NCBI GenBank assembly: GCA_029784825.1
Contig: JAFMAU010000073.1
Coordinates: forward strand, 1 to 9,003
Direction of reading: 5' to 3'
DNA: 9,003 bases
Origin: Nitrososphaerota archaeon
Lineage (GTDB): Archaea; Thermoproteota; Nitrososphaeria; Nitrososphaerales; UBA183
Below, piece after piece: positions 6,605-9,003 of this stretch. The stretch's first letter is position 1. Each line of letters opens with the position of its first letter. The notes beneath the pieces were generated by a model. It was not told the origin of the DNA, searched no databases, and saw nothing but the letters and a program-made list of their open reading frames with translations. The translations under genes were made by a program, and so were the position numbers.

Positions 6605-6772
6605 CCCTTCGCCCGTCCTGCGAAATCTCCCATCGGCACGATGAAGAGGCGTTCCACGGTCGACGGACTGCCTCATGTTGCCGCCTGGGACCGCCGCCCC
6701 AGCGCGACTCGGCAGAAAAAGTTCGGGCGAGCGGCACTGACAATAATACACCTGGGCGTTCTACCCTGGGAG
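6605..6772 (+). other. Spacer between signal peptidase and binding-protein genes
   Basis: These 168 bases hold the promoter of the downstream gene at their right end and otherwise show no RNA gene, repeat or convincing ORF. The frame of the downstream gene is open back to an ATG at 6641, but the added residues are basic and low in similarity to the family, so I treat them as non-coding. Confidence 0.5.
6741..6750 (+). promoter_or_regulatory. TATA box for the class III binding protein
   Basis: CAATAATACA stands out in a GC-rich spacer. Its centre is about 27 bases before position 6773, so the mRNA would begin at or next to the ATG at 6773. This supports choosing that ATG over the upstream one at 6641. 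Confidence 0.55.
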
Positions 6773-7606
6773 ATGGTGAGCGTCTTCAACGAGGTTCTTG
6801 GGAAGGAAGTCGCGTTACCTGAGCGCCCCAGGAGAATCATAAGCCTCAGCCCCGCCATAACGGAGACGCTCTTTCTGCTCGGCCTGGGGGACAGAATCGT
6901 CGGAGTGAGCGCCTTCTGTGCGAGGCCGGATGGGGCGAGACAGAAGAGGAAGGTTGGGAGCTACAGCACCACAAACGTCGACCTTTCCAGGGAGCTGAAG
7001 CCGGATTTGATCCTCGCCATTACAGGCTATCAGAGAGACCTTGCCCTCAAACTGGCCTCAGAGTTCCCGGTATATCCTCTAACCCTTCCGGTCTCGGTGA
7101 GCGGAATAGTCGATATGGTTGTCAAGGTTGGATTGGTCACTGGTGAGCAGGACATGGCATGGGAGCTATCCTCGGGGCTTGCGAGGAAAATGGCGGACGC
7201 ACGACCTGCAGGCAAGAAACTGAGGGCTTACGTGGAGGTCGACCTGGGCGGCCCCGTCTCGTTCGGGGCGCACAGCTACATCACGGACGCCTTTCACCTC
7301 CTCGGCGCCTCGACCCTCTTCGACCGAGTCCGCTCTGAATGGTTGACTCCAGATCTGAAGGAGGTCGAGTCTGCCAGCCCGGACGTGCTCTTCTACGAGG
7401 CGAAGATGTACTCCAAATTCAGCCAGCAGGACCTGGACCTGCTGCTTGACGGGAGAGGATGGAGGAAGCTGGAGGCCGTGAGGAGGGAGTCGTACTTCCT
7501 GACTCCTGGGCCGCTCGACTTCCTCGCGCATCACGGGCCGAGTTTCATAACCGAGGCGATCCCTTGGCTGTCGGGAAAGCTTGCGCTTACGGCCGGACGG
7601 ACCTGA
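6773..7606 (+). CDS. Class III substrate-binding protein (BtuF/FhuD/TroA-like) without a signal peptide
   Basis: The 277-residue product belongs to the COG0614-type binding proteins that carry cobalamin or ferric-siderophore ligands to BtuCD/FhuB-type importers. Residues 15-50 match the family start (LPERPRRIISLSPAITETLFLLG, GDRIVGVSAFC with C49, then RP). They are followed by KVGSYSTTNVD and LKPDLILA. The second lobe contains YVEVDLGGPVSFG, a family-like ITDAFHLLGAS, and the typical late segment GPSFITEAI. BtuF-like cobalamin binding is the closest fit. The chosen start gives no signal peptide or anchor, and even the longer reading from 6641 lacks a convincing one, so the protein may stay in the cytoplasm. 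No permease or ATPase of the B12/siderophore class lies beside it. The ligand is inference. Confidence 0.82.
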   Translation: MVSVFNEVLGKEVALPERPRRIISLSPAITETLFLLGLGDRIVGVSAFCARPDGARQKRKVGSYSTTNVDLSRELKPDLILAITGYQRDLALKLASEFPVYPLTLPVSVSGIVDMVVKVGLVTGEQDMAWELSSGLARKMADARPAGKKLRAYVEVDLGGPVSFGAHSYITDAFHLLGASTLFDRVRSEWLTPDLKEVESASPDVLFYEAKMYSKFSQQDLDLLLDGRGWRKLEAVRRESYFLTPGPLDFLAHHGPSFITEAIPWLSGKLALTAGRT

Positions 7607-7633
7607 CCGGCGTCCCCGGCTATCCCAGACGGA

Positions 7634-7661
7634 GGAGCGCAAGAGACGCGCTCTTGACTCC
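7634..7661. terminator. Imperfect stem-loop between convergent genes, possible terminator
   Basis: CAAGAG (7640-7645) pairs with CTCTTG (7651-7656) around a five-base loop. The stem is extended by GGAG (7634-7637) pairing with CTCC (7658-7661) across a small internal bulge, ten base pairs in all. It lies in the 106-base gap between the binding-protein gene and the convergent hypothetical gene. There is no T-run after it, and archaeal termination usually relies on T-tracts, so the terminator role is uncertain. Confidence 0.3.
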
Positions 7662-7712
7662 ATACCTGAAGTGATGCGGACGATTTGTAGCGAGACATTG
7701 GCGAAGACCTAA

Positions 7713-8399
7713 TCACCAACGGGATTTCCGCTTGAAGCCCCCGAAGAACGTGGACTTCATTTCTTCTGCACGCAGGTCAACGAAGACATCCCCTCCTCTG
7801 TCTCTCTCCACAACGGGCGGAGCGATCCGAAAGAAGAGGTCATAGTCTTTGACCTCCTCTGCGCCTTCCCCCACTATTCTGATGGAAGCACGATATGGGT
7901 ATCTTTCTCCTTGCTCTTTGAACTCGAAAGCAAAATTCGGCGAGTCCAACGGGACATCCATGCGCTTTGAGTAGACACTGCGGTAGGGGGAGAATATCTC
8001 TTGCACACTCACATCGATTCTGTCGTGGCCTTCTATCCTCTCGTGAGTCACCTTGGTCTTGAAGGGATAGAACCTCGCGGGTTCGTCCCCAACGTAGAGT
8101 GTCTTCCGTTCCTCTTGGGTGCCATCCCTGTTCTCCCACATGACTTCCATGGGTTCCCAGCTTGAACCCCAGTAGCGAACTCTTGCATCCTTGACGGTCT
8201 TGTTGCGAACCCCCACAGCGAAGCCAATCTTGCCGCTTCCCCATGAAGGGAAAATAACGAATTTGGCTTTGGTGCGGCGTTCGGCATAGCGGTAGATGAC
8301 CAACTCAGCTATCACTATCGCTATGATGTCCCCGAGGAGCACTATCAGGAACTCCGCCCCGTAGGTCTGGACGATTCCTGAGAAGATGTCCAGATTCAT
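7713..8399 (-). CDS. Hypothetical protein with a single N-terminal membrane anchor
   Basis: I do not recognise this 228-residue protein. A single membrane helix spans about 17-37 (EFLIVLLGDIIAIVIAELVIY), followed by RYAERRTKAK. The basic residues right after the helix suggest that the remaining 190 residues lie in the cytoplasm. That region is rich in aromatic and charged residues with alternating patterns (ARVRYWGSSWEPMEV, YPFKTKVTHERI, FAFEFKEQGERYPY), compatible with a beta-rich fold, and ends in the basic GGFKRKSRW. ATG 8399 has a GGGAG at 8411-8407 seven bases upstream. GC over 7801-8040 is 51%, against 63% in the neighbouring TBP gene, which hints at a different history or weaker expression. 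It is divergent from TBP. Confidence 0.72.
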   Translation of the reverse strand: MNLDIFSGIVQTYGAEFLIVLLGDIIAIVIAELVIYRYAERRTKAKFVIFPSWGSGKIGFAVGVRNKTVKDARVRYWGSSWEPMEVMWENRDGTQEERKTLYVGDEPARFYPFKTKVTHERIEGHDRIDVSVQEIFSPYRSVYSKRMDVPLDSPNFAFEFKEQGERYPYRASIRIVGEGAEEVKDYDLFFRIAPPVVERDRGGDVFVDLRAEEMKSTFFGGFKRKSRW

Positions 8400-8406
8400 C
8401 TGTTAA

Positions 8407-8436
8407 CTCCCTGTGGATGAAACCCCTCTCATTTGA
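8407..8436 (-). promoter_or_regulatory. Weak promoter and ribosome binding site of the anchored hypothetical gene
   Basis: On the minus strand TCAAATGA (8436-8429) is the only A/T-rich stretch near the expected TATA position. GGGAG (8411-8407) is a Shine-Dalgarno-like element seven bases before ATG 8399. This gene may therefore use a leader, unlike most of its neighbours. Both elements are weak. Confidence 0.3.
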
Positions 8437-8472
8437 GCGTCCCGCACAACGTAACAGAAACCGAGCCCGCGC

Positions 8473-8492
8473 CTTAAATACCGTTTATATAG
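8473..8492 (+). promoter_or_regulatory. Promoter of the TBP gene with two TATA-like boxes
   Basis: TTTATATAG at 8484-8492 is a near-ideal archaeal TATA box. Its centre at 8488 predicts transcription starting near 8514, two bases before TTG 8516. A second A/T-rich box, CTTAAATA (8473-8480), lies 11 bases upstream, about one helical turn. The upstream box may be the BRE-flanked part of the same promoter or a second binding site. Confidence 0.65.
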
Positions 8493-8515
8493 AGAGCGCA
8501 TTTCGCCACGAGCAC

Positions 8516-9003
8516 TTGCCCCAGACAAAGGCCATAGTCAGCATAGAGAACGTGGTTGCCTCGGCATCTGTCAACCAGACCGTCGACCTCAATCAGATAA
8601 CGAAGAACTTCGTCGATGTGGAATACCACCCCGACCAGTTCCCCGGGCTCGTCTTCAGGCTGAAGAACCCCAAGACGGCCACGCTGATCTTCAGCTCGGG
8701 GAAGATGGTCTGCACCGGCGCCAAGTCCGAGGAGCAGGCCCGCAAGGCAGTGGAGCAGGTCGTGAAGAGGCTTCGCGAGCGGAAGATACCGATCAAGCAC
8801 GACGCGGAGGTGGAGATCCAGAACATCGTTGCCTCGGCTAGCCTCGGAGGCAAGGTACACCTGGAAGAGGCTGCCAGGACGCTGCCAAAGTCGATGTACG
8901 AGCCCGAGCAGTTCCCCGGCCTCATCCATCGGATGGCCGACCCCAAGACCGTGATACTCCTCTTCGCTTCAGGGAAGCTCGTCTGCACCGGGGCCAAGAA
9001 GGA
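8516..9003 (+). CDS. tbp: TATA-box binding protein (TBP), 3' end outside the window
   Basis: General transcription factor that binds and bends TATA boxes and recruits TFB and RNA polymerase. The 162 visible residues contain the two direct repeats of the TBP saddle. Repeat 1 covers about 7-93 (IVSIENVVASAS, DQFPGLVFRL, LIFSSGKMVCTGAK). Repeat 2 starts at about 98 (EVEIQNIVASAS, EQFPGLIHRM, LLFASGKLVCTGAK). The four phenylalanines that intercalate into DNA in characterised TBPs correspond to F42, F59, F133 and F150, all present. The usual archaeal length is about 180-190 residues, so only the last 20 or so are missing. The start is TTG 8516, whose PQTKAIVSIENVVAS N-terminus matches family length, and it lies directly after the predicted transcription start. 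Confidence 0.96.
   Translation, partial: MPQTKAIVSIENVVASASVNQTVDLNQITKNFVDVEYHPDQFPGLVFRLKNPKTATLIFSSGKMVCTGAKSEEQARKAVEQVVKRLRERKIPIKHDAEVEIQNIVASASLGGKVHLEEAARTLPKSMYEPEQFPGLIHRMADPKTVILLFASGKLVCTGAKK

Noticed and set aside
6134..6751. 205-codon minus-strand frame over the signal peptidase
   Set aside because: It is antisense to a gene with intact catalytic motifs, and its product is rich in Arg, Gly and His as expected for a shadow frame.
6641..6772. ATG-initiated 44-residue extension of the class III binding protein
   Set aside because: It is not a signal peptide, contains the likely TATA box, and lies outside the family's conserved start.
7166..7663. Minus-strand frame over the binding-protein gene and its downstream gap
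   Set aside because: It is a shadow frame with no recognisable motif and Arg-rich composition; the plus-strand product matches a known fold along this stretch.
8400..8457. Inverted six-mers CTGTTA and TAACAG flanking the divergent gap before TBP
   Set aside because: They are only six bases, 46 bases apart, and could easily occur by chance; there is no second copy to suggest an operator.
8474..8997. Two long minus-strand frames antisense to TBP
   Set aside because: The plus-strand frame is an unmistakable TBP, and the antisense openness follows from its GC-rich codon use.
1..9003. Search for tRNA or rRNA genes, CRISPR arrays, insertion sequences and defence genes
   Set aside because: I saw no tRNA-like T-arm with acceptor pairing, no regularly spaced repeats, no transposase motifs and no nuclease or toxin-antitoxin motifs in any frame.

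Overview
The window looks archaeal. It ends in a TATA-box binding protein gene, it has a signal peptidase I of the Ser-His type found in Archaea and the ER, and most genes or operons start at TTG, GTG or ATG about 25 to 30 bases after an A/T-rich archaeal TATA box, so most transcripts would be leaderless or nearly so. The protein-coding DNA is fairly GC rich (63% over 240 hand-counted bases of the TBP gene). The TBP sequence and the gene mix suggest the TACK side, perhaps a heterotrophic relative of Nitrososphaeria or Bathyarchaeia. That placement is impression only, not proof.

Layout. Positions 1-5047 hold a complete oligopeptide/dipeptide (Opp/Dpp-type) ABC importer on the minus strand. In transcription order it is permease B (5047-4073), permease C (4076-3138), ATPase D (3131-2139) and ATPase F (2138-1143), packed with 4-base, 6-base and 0-base junctions. 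After a short promoter gap comes the extracellular solute-binding protein (1082 to beyond base 1), which runs off the left edge. Positions 5142-6604 hold two unrecognised membrane proteins arranged tail to tail, whose stop codons share one CTAG, and then a signal peptidase I. Positions 6773-7606 encode a class III (BtuF/FhuD/TroA-like) binding protein with no export signal. Positions 7713-8399 (minus) encode a membrane-anchored hypothetical protein of lower GC. Positions 8516 to the right edge encode TBP, of which 162 residues are visible.

How the genes may work together. The importer captures peptides at the cell surface, moves them through the B/C channel and is driven by the D/F ATPase pair. 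The signal peptidase would be expected to cleave exported proteins such as the solute-binding protein. The remaining genes have no clear link to the importer.

The most unusual signal is in the solute-binding protein. Its visible 360 residues run in the wrong order for family 5 binding proteins. A segment resembling the usual C-terminal lobe comes first, directly after the signal peptide, and is followed by a segment resembling the usual N-terminal start of the family. This implies either a circular permutation or a duplicated C-lobe. Secondary points are the uniform leaderless promoter geometry, which moves three gene starts inward, the shared CTAG stop, and the orphan binding protein without a signal peptide.
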